A stretch of DNA of 64,000 nucleotides from Hemileia vastatrix (taxonomy: Eukaryota; Basidiomycota; Pucciniomycetes; Pucciniales; Zaghouaniaceae), in the NCBI GenBank assembly GCA_030280995.1, contig JASXTE010000002.1:35709183-35773182 (forward strand), in the 5' to 3' direction. Shown piece by piece: positions 10,254-20,390 of the stretch. The notes under the pieces were generated by a model. The model did no database searches and was not told the origin of the DNA. It saw nothing but the letters and a program-made list of their open reading frames with translations. Numbering within the stretch: the stretch's first letter is position 1; the number at the start of each line of letters is the position of its first letter. The translations under genes and the position numbers were made by a program.

Positions 10254-12820
10254 AATTCACCAGAAGCCGTCCGTTTTATATGCCGCTTCTTGGTGCAAAC
10301 ACAAAACTGGCACAGAGTAGTAATCCCTGGCCGTGTTTCCCAACCTTCATCTCCAGGAGGCGCTAACCGCATATGTAACCTCCGCATATCTTCACCAGTG
10401 ATCTCCAAACTAATCCCCATGCCAGCTTGATACCCTATCCTGGCTTCAAAATCCATCAAAAAAGGACCACCAAGAACAGTTTTGACTGCTCCTCTGGCCA
10501 CATAAAAGTGAACCTTACCAACAGATCCACCAATGCCTAACCTGACATGCTCAGCTGTACCCATCAGCTCTGTTGCATGCCCTCCAATACCTCTGAGGTT
10601 TCCCCCAGTTCCACTTTTAATTGGCAAGCCTATACTCGTCGCTTGCTCCAATGAAATTAAATTAATTTGAGACCCTGAATTGACCAAGGCCTTTACTTCT
10701 TTACCATTTAAAGTTACCACCAGGTAACCCAGGGGAGCGGAAAAATGCGTATCTACATCTTCCCCAAACTTTTCAGCATTTTCACAAATATATTCCACCT
10801 CTCCAGTGGAAACCCGACGCCTCGTCAAATGCTTCTTTTGCTTTTCAGCAAGCGCCGGACTAATTGTAAATAACTCCCCTAAAGATAAGGGAATCTGAAG
10901 TTGATTCACCCTATTCAAAACTGCGTCCATCGCATTAGCTTGACCAGAAACTACTGGCCGCTCATACTGGACCTTTGATTTAACAACCTTGGCCCTGGGT
11001 ACCTCTTGAGGTCCAACCGAGCCATCTTCACCCCCCATTATAACATCTTCACTTTCTATAACCCTAACTCCGTCACCAGCTTCTTGCACTAATCCTGATC
11101 CATTGCTAGTCCTTCTTACACCCTCCATTGGGATGGGACTGCTAAAACTTGGTCTGGGTAGAGACGCCAACGGTACGTCCTCCTCAGAATCCGAATCATC
11201 CTCTGGCATAGCCTCACCATTTAAATCAAACTTGCCATAACTAGGGGGCCCCATATCAGCAATCCCCTTCTGCATTTTATATAATTTGTCCTTAGAGTAA
11301 GGGTTCAATTTGTTGGCGGCAGTTTGAGCACTAGAATTCTTGTCCTTAGAGTAAGGGTTCACTTTGTTATTGGCCTTGCCAGGATTAGCCCTCAATTGGC
11401 TCTGAATGCTACTCTTCGCCTTAGTAGCAGCTGCTCTTCTAGCAGCATTAACATCGTATTCGCCGGCCATACAGCTACCCTCTACCTGGGCAACCGTCGC
11501 CAGCTCTAAACCACCAAAAGAAGTAGAAAATGTGGCTTTACTGACCTCTTTCTCCTTGCCCTTGTCAGCTTTACCACCATTACCATTACCATTTTTGCCA
11601 CCCTTGGCATTAACATCTTCATCTGTCACCTCTTCAAATCTGGCTCTCCTTTCAGCCGTTAAACTTCTTCTGACCAAATCAGAAGGAGACTGTCCATCAC
11701 TGGGCTTGATGAACAAACCATCAGGAAATTTATAAACTTTACCATCGAATAAAAATTTCCCAGCATCCATATCCTTATCAAGAGCAAAACAAACTGTTGC
11801 TCTGTGCCCCCTCCTATTACAATAGGAGCACACCTTTGGCTCATCGTAGCCACCTCTATATCCATTACCACCATTCCCACCATTTCTCCCATTGCCTGGG
11901 AAGCGGTTACCGTTGTTATTGCCATTATAATTTCGACGTTCATAACCTCTAGACTGATAAGAAGTCGACGTCGACGAAGAAGCGATTGGGGCCTTGTTGG
12001 CCTTCTGGGTTTCTTGAACAAATATTTTTAATTGTTTCGTTAAATCGGCCAAGTGATCGACCATCTTATTATCTACATTACCCTCAACTTTAGCAGCAGG
12101 TAATCCCATTTGAGCCTTCTTGGCCTCCTGGGCTTTGACCATAATATCATTGTTTTCGGCCAAAACCTCGCTAACCTTGCTAACATATTGAGTGCATGAC
12201 TCTTGATATTTGTGCAACGCCAATAACTTGAGATGGGCCTGAATGTTCTCTTTGATAACCTCCAGAGCCGGCAGTTTCTGCTCACCATTAGGCAGTTCCT
12301 TCATCAAATCTTTTCTTGAAAGATCCTTCAAGACGTCCATACGAATATCCCTGCTGCATGCTGTCCAAAACAAATCTTTTGCTTGGTTCTCATGCACTAA
12401 CTTGTCCACCAGTATGAGATATTCCACCACTTCATCAAACTGAACACAGAGCTTTTTGAAGTCAGCCATAGAAGAAACTCCACCTTTTGCTTGCCAGTCT
12501 CCAACAATTTTATTGAGGTCCATCATAGTAAACCTAACACCCCATCTATCAACCATAGCTTTAGAAAGCTTAACCCAATCCTTGTCCTTGAATGCCTGCA
12601 TAGCAATAACCTCTTTTTCCACCTCCCTATCAGCAATAAAAAACCTAACTTGCTTCACCATATCCACATGGGAAGCACCATCAACAGCAGCAGCAGCTTC
12701 ATACCTGCTAATGAACCATTTAACCTCCTCCCCATCAAACTTTGGGCCATCCCAAGAAACAATTCTAACTGAGGGAGTAAGAGGGTTAGAAGATCCAGAA
12801 GCAACAGCAGAAGAAGACAT
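10211..12820 (-). CDS. gag: Gag-protease polyprotein of element Z
   Basis: The 869-residue open frame encodes the particle protein. A Gag-like helical N-terminus occupies about 1-270, and an Asn/Gly-rich stretch precedes a single CCHC zinc knuckle (CSYCNRRGHRATVC, about 329-342). A long Lys/Ser/Asp-rich middle follows, then a retropepsin-like domain near the C-terminus. The protease site reads VNSGSQ (residue about 714): the catalytic Asp is Asn, a G-to-A change in a TCGA context that fits CpG deamination, so this copy's protease is probably dead. Having the protease in the gag frame and reverse transcriptase in a separate -1 frame is a notable layout. A TTTGGGG string directly before the gag TAG formally fits XXXYYYZ, but G-rich versions are weak slippery sites. 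Start chosen at 12820 because the LTR-PBS leader lies just upstream. Confidence 0.93.
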   Translation of the reverse strand: MSSSAVASGSSNPLTPSVRIVSWDGPKFDGEEVKWFISRYEAAAAVDGASHVDMVKQVRFFIADREVEKEVIAMQAFKDKDWVKLSKAMVDRWGVRFTMMDLNKIVGDWQAKGGVSSMADFKKLCVQFDEVVEYLILVDKLVHENQAKDLFWTACSRDIRMDVLKDLSRKDLMKELPNGEQKLPALEVIKENIQAHLKLLALHKYQESCTQYVSKVSEVLAENNDIMVKAQEAKKAQMGLPAAKVEGNVDNKMVDHLADLTKQLKIFVQETQKANKAPIASSSTSTSYQSRGYERRNYNGNNNGNRFPGNGRNGGNGGNGYRGGYDEPKVCSYCNRRGHRATVCFALDKDMDAGKFLFDGKVYKFPDGLFIKPSDGQSPSDLVRRSLTAERRARFEEVTDEDVNAKGGKNGNGNGGKADKGKEKEVSKATFSTSFGGLELATVAQVEGSCMAGEYDVNAARRAAATKAKSSIQSQLRANPGKANNKVNPYSKDKNSSAQTAANKLNPYSKDKLYKMQKGIADMGPPSYGKFDLNGEAMPEDDSDSEEDVPLASLPRPSFSSPIPMEGVRRTSNGSGLVQEAGDGVRVIESEDVIMGGEDGSVGPQEVPRAKVVKSKVQYERPVVSGQANAMDAVLNRVNQLQIPLSLGELFTISPALAEKQKKHLTRRRVSTGEVEYICENAEKFGEDVDTHFSAPLGYLVVTLNGKEVKALVNSGSQINLISLEQATSIGLPIKSGTGGNLRGIGGHATELMGTAEHVRLGIGGSVGKVHFYVARGAVKTVLGGPFLMDFEARIGYQAGMGISLEITGEDMRRLHMRLAPPGDEGWETRPGITTLCQFCVCTKKRHIKRTASGELCLLERDGCPQFLG

Positions 12821-12977
12821 CCCAATAAGTAATGAAAAGCGTTAACAATCGATAAAATAACAAGCCTCTTGCAGGCCAATAACAAAAATCCAATTAGAGT
12901 TCCAGAAAATAAGCCTCTTGCAGGCTAATAACGTTCTTGATCCAAGTAAGTCTTTAAAGAAAGCTAGAGAAATCGAA
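12821..12977 (-). other. 5' leader of element Z with two small hairpins
   Basis: Two copies of GCCTCTTGCAGGC (12864-12876 and 12914-12926) can form short stem-loops. On the transcript strand they contain GCAAGAGG, which is also the core of the hairpin motif in pol and the 3' region, so the leader appears to belong to the same hairpin family. Confidence 0.6.
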
Positions 12978-12994
12978 CCCCACGTTGGGCGCCA
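12978..12994 (-). other. Primer binding site of element Z
   Basis: The minus strand reads TGGCGCCCAACGTGGGG two bases after the end of the 5' LTR. TGG complements the tRNA CCA end, and TGGCGCC starts are typical of tRNA-primed LTR elements; I cannot name the tRNA. Confidence 0.8.
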
Positions 12995-12996
12995 AC

Positions 12997-14128
12997 TATG
13001 GTAAGGTAAACTCTTACAGTCGCCTTGCTGTAAGCAGAATCCGGAGGAGATATATGGATTTAGCTGAAAACCCCGTCCTTCCAATAAAAATAACAAAGTA
13101 GGTGTTCTAAATCACTAAGCTAACCAATCTACTTAGATCTGATTGATAAAATAATGAAACTCTAAAATATTTAACGCTTATTGAGATTGAGATAAAAGTG
13201 GCTGTTGATAAAGAAATACTGAATACAACAATTAAGGTGTACCAGTGAAAGATCTGAAAAGATTGACTTTTATGTTTTTATAATATTTTTAATTTTTATG
13301 AGACAGCAATAATCAAGTCCCAGTGATGAAGACCTTTCTAAAGATACCCTGTATGATGTGTGATTTAAATTTTTGAGTAGTATTTCTAAAATGTTATATA
13401 TAAAATATAAAGTTATAAGGGTATTATAATTTTATTTAATTTGTTGAGTAATAAAAAATATGTGACCGTTGTGGTTAATGATTAAGCTGTATGATCCGTC
13501 CCCCCTCAATTTCCAGTTTGAGAAGCGCTTAAGTATTCCTAGTCACGTGCCTAAGTTTTCCCCTCCAGAGCTCTTCCAGAGTCAATCCGGAGCCCGTACA
13601 GAGTCCGTACGGAGTCCGTACAGAGTCGAAACGGAGTCCGTACGGAGTCCGTCCGGACTTCCGGACTCAATTTAGAACCTTAAAACCATAATAAAAAATC
13701 TAGAAAAATTACACATAATAGAGCTACTTCCCCTTTACCTACCAAACTAATTTTCGTAGTCTGCGCAGCTCTAATTACCCCGTGAAAATTCATCAAAGTT
13801 AAGTAATTTTTGAAAACGTAAATATTTCTATAAAACTTTAAAATTCATTTAAAAATATAAGAAAAATAGTAAAAATTCTGGGAAAATTTCCCAAGGTTCT
13901 TGAGTGACTTGACTTGATACTTATAAATTTTTTTAGACCATAAAAATAAGTTTTCTCCGCAAAATAAATTGTATTTGTGTAGGCATTCGCTCATGACCAA
14001 TTTCTTCATATTTTAACTCCAATAAATTAAATAAAACCCTTTTTATAAAAAATAATAACACCAATCTTGCATGCCGTGATAACTCCATTTACATATTTAG
14101 GTGCCGTACTAAACTTTAGGCTACCACA
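12997..14128 (-). repeat. 5' LTR of element Z
   Basis: It is 1132 bp and matches 1810-2874 except for about a dozen substitutions and a 67-bp extra block at about 13591-13657 built from an 11-bp unit (GGAGTCCGTAC and variants). Confidence 0.93.
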
Positions 14129-14695
14129 CCGAAAGCTGCTAAATTCTCCAACTTTGCAGACTTTTTGCAGATGTTAGTGATTCTATAATGAATTGTTTTA
14201 CAAAATTGTGTTGGCTTATTAAAAACAATTTTCTAATACTTCAAAATAGAATAAAAATGGCTCTAAATGACCACAATATTAGGTATACCCAGCTTATGGG
14301 TGCACTCAGCAGGACAAAGCAAGACAAAAATGTGCATGAATTCCATTTAAATAAAAATTGCCAAGTTTTGGTTGGAACAATTCAGGCTGCAGGAGTGGGT
14401 ATAGATCTCAAGTGTGCTCAAAATTTATATACAATGGTGAGCGCTATTTCTTATATTTATCATTTTAAGAACAAACATATTAAATATTTTATATGTTCAA
14501 TGTTAAAATAGGAGCCGAATTGGAATCCAGCAGTTGAGCAGCAGGCTGTTGATCGGCTGTATAGAATGGGGCAGCAAAATGAAGTAAATGTTTTGAATTA
14601 TTTTATACAGGAAGTATAGAATTCAGCATGTATAAGATTCAAAGGAAAAAAATGGAGCTAACAATGTATGCTGAATTTAAATTCTATAAATTTTA
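14129..14695 (+). pseudogene. SNF2/RAD5-HLTF-like helicase, copy 1, 3' part
   Basis: Continuation of the gene broken at 1809. It starts with a PKAAKFSNFADFLQ segment, then an intron at 14173-14249 (GTTAGT...ATAG). The next exon has the motif V region (VGTIQAAGVGIDL), followed by an intron at 14437-14511 (GTGAGC...ATAG) and motif VI (QAVDRLYRMGQ) at about 14545-14577. A one-base loss near 14612 shifts the frame; the shifted reading (SIEFSMYKIQRKK) continues the usual SNF2 C-terminal helix to a stop near 14694. Intron sizes (75-77) match the DEAH intron of the 5' part. The exon order shows that element Z landed inside a multi-exon gene. Confidence 0.85.
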
Positions 14696-14801
14696 ATGAT
14701 AATAGTAATTTTTAAAATTATGTTTTTGTTTTCAAGGCTAAGTGTCCCAAACAGTGGAAATGAGGAGTATGAGTGTGCAAACCTATTATTTGGGGAGTTT
14801 A

Positions 14802-15926
14802 TCAATCACTCACATTAGAGGAAGCAAGAATTTCAAGGAGAGCAGGTAAATTTATGGGATCTTGTGGATTTAAAAGTTTGAGTTGTTGAGGATTTAGAGA
14901 TGCAAGATATAAGGGAGAATAACAGTAATTTGGCAAACCCCGGGGGACATGAGAAGGATTAAAGTTAGGTGATAATGTTGAAACCAAACTGATTCTTTTG
15001 TACAAGGCCAAGTCCTTTAGCACACTTCCAGAGTAGGCTGAAGTATCTCAAATATCAAAGTGTTGTTGGTCAAGATATTGTGCAACTTTAGAAAAATCTT
15101 CAGACCTCCATTGCATTAAGATACGTCTTAAAGATCCATCATTATCAATTTTGGTGTCTGAACAACACTTGATGTTTGTAAAAAGGTTGTGATAAGTTTC
15201 ACAATGTGGAAGTTGTTTAAGAAGTTTAGTTTGGTTAACTGAATTCTAAGAATCTTTGTTGTTTGAAATAAAGGTCATAAATAAAAATGGTTGAAAAAAA
15301 GGGAATTTTCCTACTTTTTTTTATTCTATATTTATGCTTTCTCACTTTGATTATTTCTTGAGAGTTATCAGAATCCTTCCCAAGTCTTAATTTATCAGAA
15401 TGACCAAAAAACCAACGGTGAAGAACTCCCATTTGATTTTAGAAGCTAATTTGAGTTGAGTCAATTGGATATGCAATCAAATTATTGGTTTTTAAGGCAT
15501 TGTCCCAGTGTTTAATGAGAATATTTGCCAAGAACTGGTTCCATTTGTAAAACCAATCTAGGTTCCAAGCAAAAGTTGACCCTGGGAAACCGCACATGCA
15601 AAGGTGGTCAATAAAAGATTCACGGAAAATTGGTGGAAACTTTTCCAAAAAAGCTGAATTTGATTCTGGATGAGGTAGTTCAAAGGCAATGTTGCAAGAA
15701 TTCATGTCAAATGATGAAAATCTGTCTAATTGCTCTTCAGTAGGGTTTTGTTTCCATCCATTTGATTCTGGTGACATATCCAAAAGTGAATGACAAAATT
15801 TGTGTATAGATCTACAAAAGTGAGAATTGAATGGAGGCAAAGTCTCGTAAAAAATTCTATTAAGTGTTCATGTGTTTTGGGCAGGTTTCCATGAGGAAGG
15901 TAAGAGCTACTAGGGTTCATAAACAA
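14802..15926 (-). pseudogene. Broken conserved-looking hypothetical gene, divergent from the transposase
   Basis: I do not recognise a domain. Read leftward from about 15910, the protein starts NPSSSYLPHGNLPK, shifts frame at a T6 run near 15855, and continues through LPPFNSHFCRSIHK, a region rich in Trp, Phe and His, and IAYPIDST. A TAG follows at 15436-15438, then GVLHRWFFGHSDKLRLGKD in the same frame, a gap, and a segment with ETYHNLF...KCCSDT...ILMQWRSEDF with a TGA near 15055, ending NVSD at 14802. Coherent amino-acid composition on both sides of each lesion argues for a decayed gene rather than chance. It lies between the helicase and the Plavaka transposase, divergent from the latter, and may be another passenger of the same transposon. 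Confidence 0.5.
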
Positions 15927-16983
15927 TTAGATTAAGAAAGTTTTCAATAAAATTAATCAAAGAGGAAGGATAAATTGTGGAGCTTCAAAACTTTATGAAC
16001 AAAGTTGATTTAAGAAGAAGTATCTCAAAAATTAAGAATAAGAAATATTTCAACTTTATGGCATTATAATATGCATAAATTATATTTTTATATGAAATTT
16101 GAACTCAAAAGGAATGGTACAAAAGGAAGAGAATGATTATGTGATAAAAGCAGACTCATTTTAGAAAAGCAATTTTTTTTCTTTTCAAAAAATGTTTCCG
16201 CAAAAATAATTTGATAAATGTGAGGCTATGTTCATTTTTTGATTAACAAAAAATTATTTTTGGTCCAATATGTTAGTAATACATATTCCATTGAGTAAAT
16301 TTTTTTCAACCTGAATAAATAGACTAGAGTGTCACTTCATCACATTTATGTATGAAACTTTATACAAGGTTTCAGATTTTTTGTAATGCTTTAAGGTTTA
16401 CACTTTTGTAGCATCTATTATTTGAGTATTTTTGATTATTTCTTTATGGAAAACTCTACCTAGTACAGACCAATTTTCAAAGTGAAGGAAATATGTTTGT
16501 GATTGTTTTTTACAAGATATTAACCTTATTTTTGGGTTTAACTTTGATTTTTGGGGTAAATTTTTTAAATAATTATGTTAAAAATATGGATTACTTTTCT
16601 TATAGTCCATAACTAAGAATTTTTACTAAAATCAAATAATTATAGGGTAATTAGATATAACTCAGAAGGCATTTGATAGAAAAATAATTAAGATGCTTGT
16701 GTGTACAATAGAATTTTTTATATGATAGAAAATATTCTGATAAACATGCATGCATTGTTGTAAAAATGCAGAGAGTATACAGAATACAAATAAAGTAGAC
16801 TGCATAGCTTTTAATGAATATATAATTTATCTGCTTAAAAATCAAACATTTAAACTTAAATAATTTCAACACATATTCCATCATATTATTTTGATAAAAA
16901 AATGTAGCTTATATTATCTAGTGCCTTGCAAAAAAAGGAATACCTTCAATCGGTAACTTCCAACAGACAACTTATTCCTGCAT
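15927..16983. other. AT-rich intergenic stretch
   Basis: Divergent spacer between the broken hypothetical gene and the transposase remnant. It may have held promoters for both; I see no clear motif or gene. Confidence 0.5.
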
Positions 16984-19900
16984 TTGTCACAATTACAATG
17001 CCTCCATTTTTTCATTTATTTCAATGTCAAGAGCTTGGATGAGTCAATAGAAAGTATTGAACCTCTTCTGGGTCCTTTGAAGTTGGTATGGCTTTCAAAA
17101 GCTCTAATTCTTATACAAAACATCAAGAGGAAAGAAATAGGAAGGCCCAGATGGTTATTTCTTCCAACAATCCACTTAAAATTGGAAGTTCCATCTCCAC
17201 AAAAACAGTAAGCTGTATATCTATAGTTAAAAGTGAGAATAAAAGTCTTTACGATGTTTTGATGATTTATTATATAGGGGCAGTCGCTATTGGGGGCAGA
17301 AGTATCTTCAACAGTCTCTAGAAACTCAAATCTTGGGGAACGATATCTCCAAATAATTATGTGGCAGGCAGCAAAGCTTTCTCTGATTCATCATTTGAGC
17401 AAAGAAGGCTGTACTCAATTTTTGGATGAAGAAATTAAGAAGCTCAAACTTCTAGGTGATAGTGGAATACTGGATTCTGATAGCATTGTCCGCCTGATCC
17501 CATGCTCAATAGATATGGTTTTTAGTTAATTAAAGCACAATAAATAATTTTTCACTAAAAAATGCTGTCCTAAATGCTTTGCTCTTTATGAGTATAGCTC
17601 TGAATCTCAACCATCTATACTATGTTGCAATCAACCATTTTTTTTCATCAAAGGGCTTTTTAAAAATGTTGGAGCAGGACAAATTGTAGTCAAATGTGAT
17701 GAAAGGCTGTATTTGATGGAGGAACATCAAGAACATGTAAAATATTTATCCCTTAAAAAATTTCATCAACATTCTTTTATAAAATGGCTTAAGGAAAAGA
17801 TAAAATTGTTCAAATTTGAGCTTCTGATTGAGAAGAAAACCCCTGTGGCAGACAATGTAGAGTGTGATTTGATGAAGGATGTTTGTGATGGTTCAATTTG
17901 GAAAAACTTTCCCACTACCACTCCAGCACTGGGTGGCATTGATGATGAATATACGATAACTTCAGGCAACTTAATGTTTACTTTATATTTTGACTGGTTT
18001 AGGCCTGGTGGTAATAGGATTGGAGGTCATCAGAAGTCTGTAGGCAATATTATTATGGTGTGTATGAACCTACCTCAAGAAGATAGATACAAAATGGAAA
18101 ATCTTTTTTTGTATGCTATTATACCTGGACCAAAAGAACCCACAAGTTAACAGCTTAATCACCTTCTAAAACTGCTGGTTAATGATCTACAAACTCTATG
18201 GGATGGTATATTGATGGAAAAGATGCATCTTCATCCACGAGGCTGGAAATTAAGAGTTGCATTGTTCTCTTTGATAGGTGACATTCCTGCAACACAAAAA
18301 TTGGTTGGCTTTTTGAGTCACTCTGCAAGAATGTTCTGCTCTTTCTGTAATATCTCTAAAGATGAAATTAGTGAAAAGAATGTGGGAAATTTTTCATTAC
18401 GGAATCATGAGGATCATATGTGCTGGGCAACAAAGTGGAAAAATTCTAAGTCACATTGGGAGTGTGTATCAATTGTTCAGAATCATGGGGTACAATGGAG
18501 TGAGCTGAATAACCTTGAATATTGGAGTCCAGCTGAATATTGCTCAATTGATGTTATGCATTCACATATGCTTGGCAACCTAAAAGATCAAAGTCTAAGC
18601 TATTTTCAAATCCAAAATGCAGCAAAAGATCTAGAAAGAAAGCTGGAAAAGGATGAAATTGGCATGTAAGAGAAGAAGATGACGATTTATTTTCTGATAC
18701 TTCACTGCACAAACATTCTAAAAAATGTAGAAGTAGCTTAAGCACCACAAATAATGATGATAATGATAAAGGACACACAAGACAGCATAAGCTTCAGAGA
18801 CTTACAAGTTCAAGACAGTCATCAAGTCATCATGGACTAGATAGTGAAGGATTGGGAACAAATCAATCAAGAAGCCAGAGTAGGTCATCCAGCTCCAAAT
18901 TTATTCCTCCATATAGCGATTTGGCCTCATTACAGTCTCACAGCAGTGGAAGTAGGAATTCATTGTATAACTTAAGGCAACGGAGCATTAGCATATCACA
19001 GAGTGAAGGATCTCACTCATCAAATGAGACAGCTAGAGATGAAGATAATAAAGGGAAAGGTAAGGAGAAAGAAAATGAAGGTAGTAATAATCCACAAATC
19101 ACAGCAGCAGAGCTACAGGTTGTATGGAAGATGATTGATCAAGTAAGAAGGCCTTCCTGGCTAAAACGAGTTCTAAAATCAGTAGGATCTAAAAAGGCAG
19201 GATCCCTCAAGGCAGCAGAATGGCACATGCTGTATGCTCTCTACTTCCCTTTGTCGCTTATTCCCCTTTGGTTTGAAAAATTTAAAGAATCTGAATCTTC
19301 AGCTTCTTCAGCTGAAAAACCAAGAGAATATTATCTTCTCAAGTCACTTGTAACATTATTCTCGATCACCAATTTTTTGACATTAAAAAATATACAGACT
19401 AATGAGCTTAAAGATCTAGATCAATTTCTGTTAGAGTATTGTGAGTGCCTGGAGGAGGGTTGGAAGAATATTAATGCAAAGCCAAATCTGCAAATCACTC
19501 AACATTATCCTGAAATGATAAAGAAACTTGCTTCACCATAAGGTACAGATACTTGGTCTGGAGAGCGGGTGAATCATATATTATCTGAAATTCCAAACAA
19601 TCACCATCCACGTATGTAATGTTTGTAAGCAATGACTTAAAAACTCAGCTGTGCTAATTTATTAAAATTTACCACAGGAGAGATACCGCTAACAATGCTC
19701 AAACATTGGTATCAGAAGTCTAGGGTTTTAGATCTTGGTGAAACTGAAGATAATGATCAATTTGAGATTAAAAAAATCCATATTGATCTCAATAAACAAA
19801 AAAAATGGATCCATCTAAGTATGGCATTATTTACTAAATGGGTAAGGGCACAAATGGGAAAAGAAACTTCAAGACGGGCTTTGAAACCATTGGAGAAAAG

Positions 19901-20390
19901 TGGGGATTGGGTAGTTCAAAACGTAGCAAGAATATTGATACATGGAAAGAGGTTTACTAGTTACCATTGACACATTTCTAATTAAACAATTGAATTCTAC
20001 TATGGAAAAGATAGCCAGTTTGGGCAAATTGATGATCTTTTCAGGTCAAAGGAAGAGAATGATCAAATATATTTAATAGTAAGTCCTTTCAAGGAGCTCC
20101 ATCCAGAAGAAACATCAAAGGATCCCTATGAGCTTTTCCCACAAGTGAATTGTTGGCTAGTAAGAGTAGCCAAAGCAACTCAAGTTGTGATTAAGAAAGA
20201 TGCAATAATTGGACATGCAGCTACTGTCGAGCACAAAAAAGGAATGTTTGGAATCAAAGATGAGGTTGCCACTGCCATTGGACTGCAGACAGTGGTGAGT
20301 GAAAAAATTAATCAAATTTATTTTCTGTTGACTAAAATCTTTGTGTTAATTTGGGATTGGGGAAATTTGTAGGATTGGTGATTTTTTTAA
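16984..20390 (+). pseudogene. Plavaka/Tnp2-type (CACTA-related) transposase, decayed
   Basis: Transposase for a cut-and-paste DNA element. In order: a weak N-terminal segment (17088-17210), a zinc-ribbon-like CCPKCFALY...ILCCNQ (about 17558-17635), then the diagnostic core with LYFDWFRPGGNRIGG, VCMNLPQEDRYK and IPGPKEP (17970-18150). GDIPATQKLVGFLSHSARMFC follows with its paired cysteines, then VQWSELNNLEYW and IDVMHSHMLGNL (18280-18580). After a Ser/Arg-rich insert come the C-terminal helical region (ALYFPLSLIPLWF, 19230-19275), TWSGERVNHIL and a tail to about 20300. Stops at about 17527, 17548, 18148 and 19539 all sit where a Gln (CAA to TAA) would fit. A GTGAGT donor-like site is near 20294. 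Family assignment rests on the order of these motifs; the gene is inactive in this copy. Confidence 0.8.

Larger units (their letters stand above)
1810..14128 (-). mobile_element. Complete Ty3/gypsy LTR retrotransposon Z
   Basis: The element is 12.3 kb, transcribed leftward, and flanked by CCGA at 1806-1809 and 14129-14132 (4-bp target duplication). In its own orientation it has 5' LTR (14128-12997), PBS, gag-protease (12820-10211), pol (10253-6006), a long hairpin-rich 3' region with an antisense Zn2Cys6 gene (2998-3688), PPT (2884-2875) and 3' LTR (2874-1810). The LTRs differ by about a dozen bases by eye plus one 67-base block, and both main ORFs are open, so insertion is recent. It lies inside the SNF2 pseudogene: joining 1809 to 14133 restores the helicase frame across the site. 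There is no chromodomain, unlike family Y. Confidence 0.95.

Noticed and set aside
11324..12845. Plus-strand open frames across gag and pol of element Z
   Set aside because: Shadows of the long minus-strand coding frames; no motifs or coherent composition of their own.
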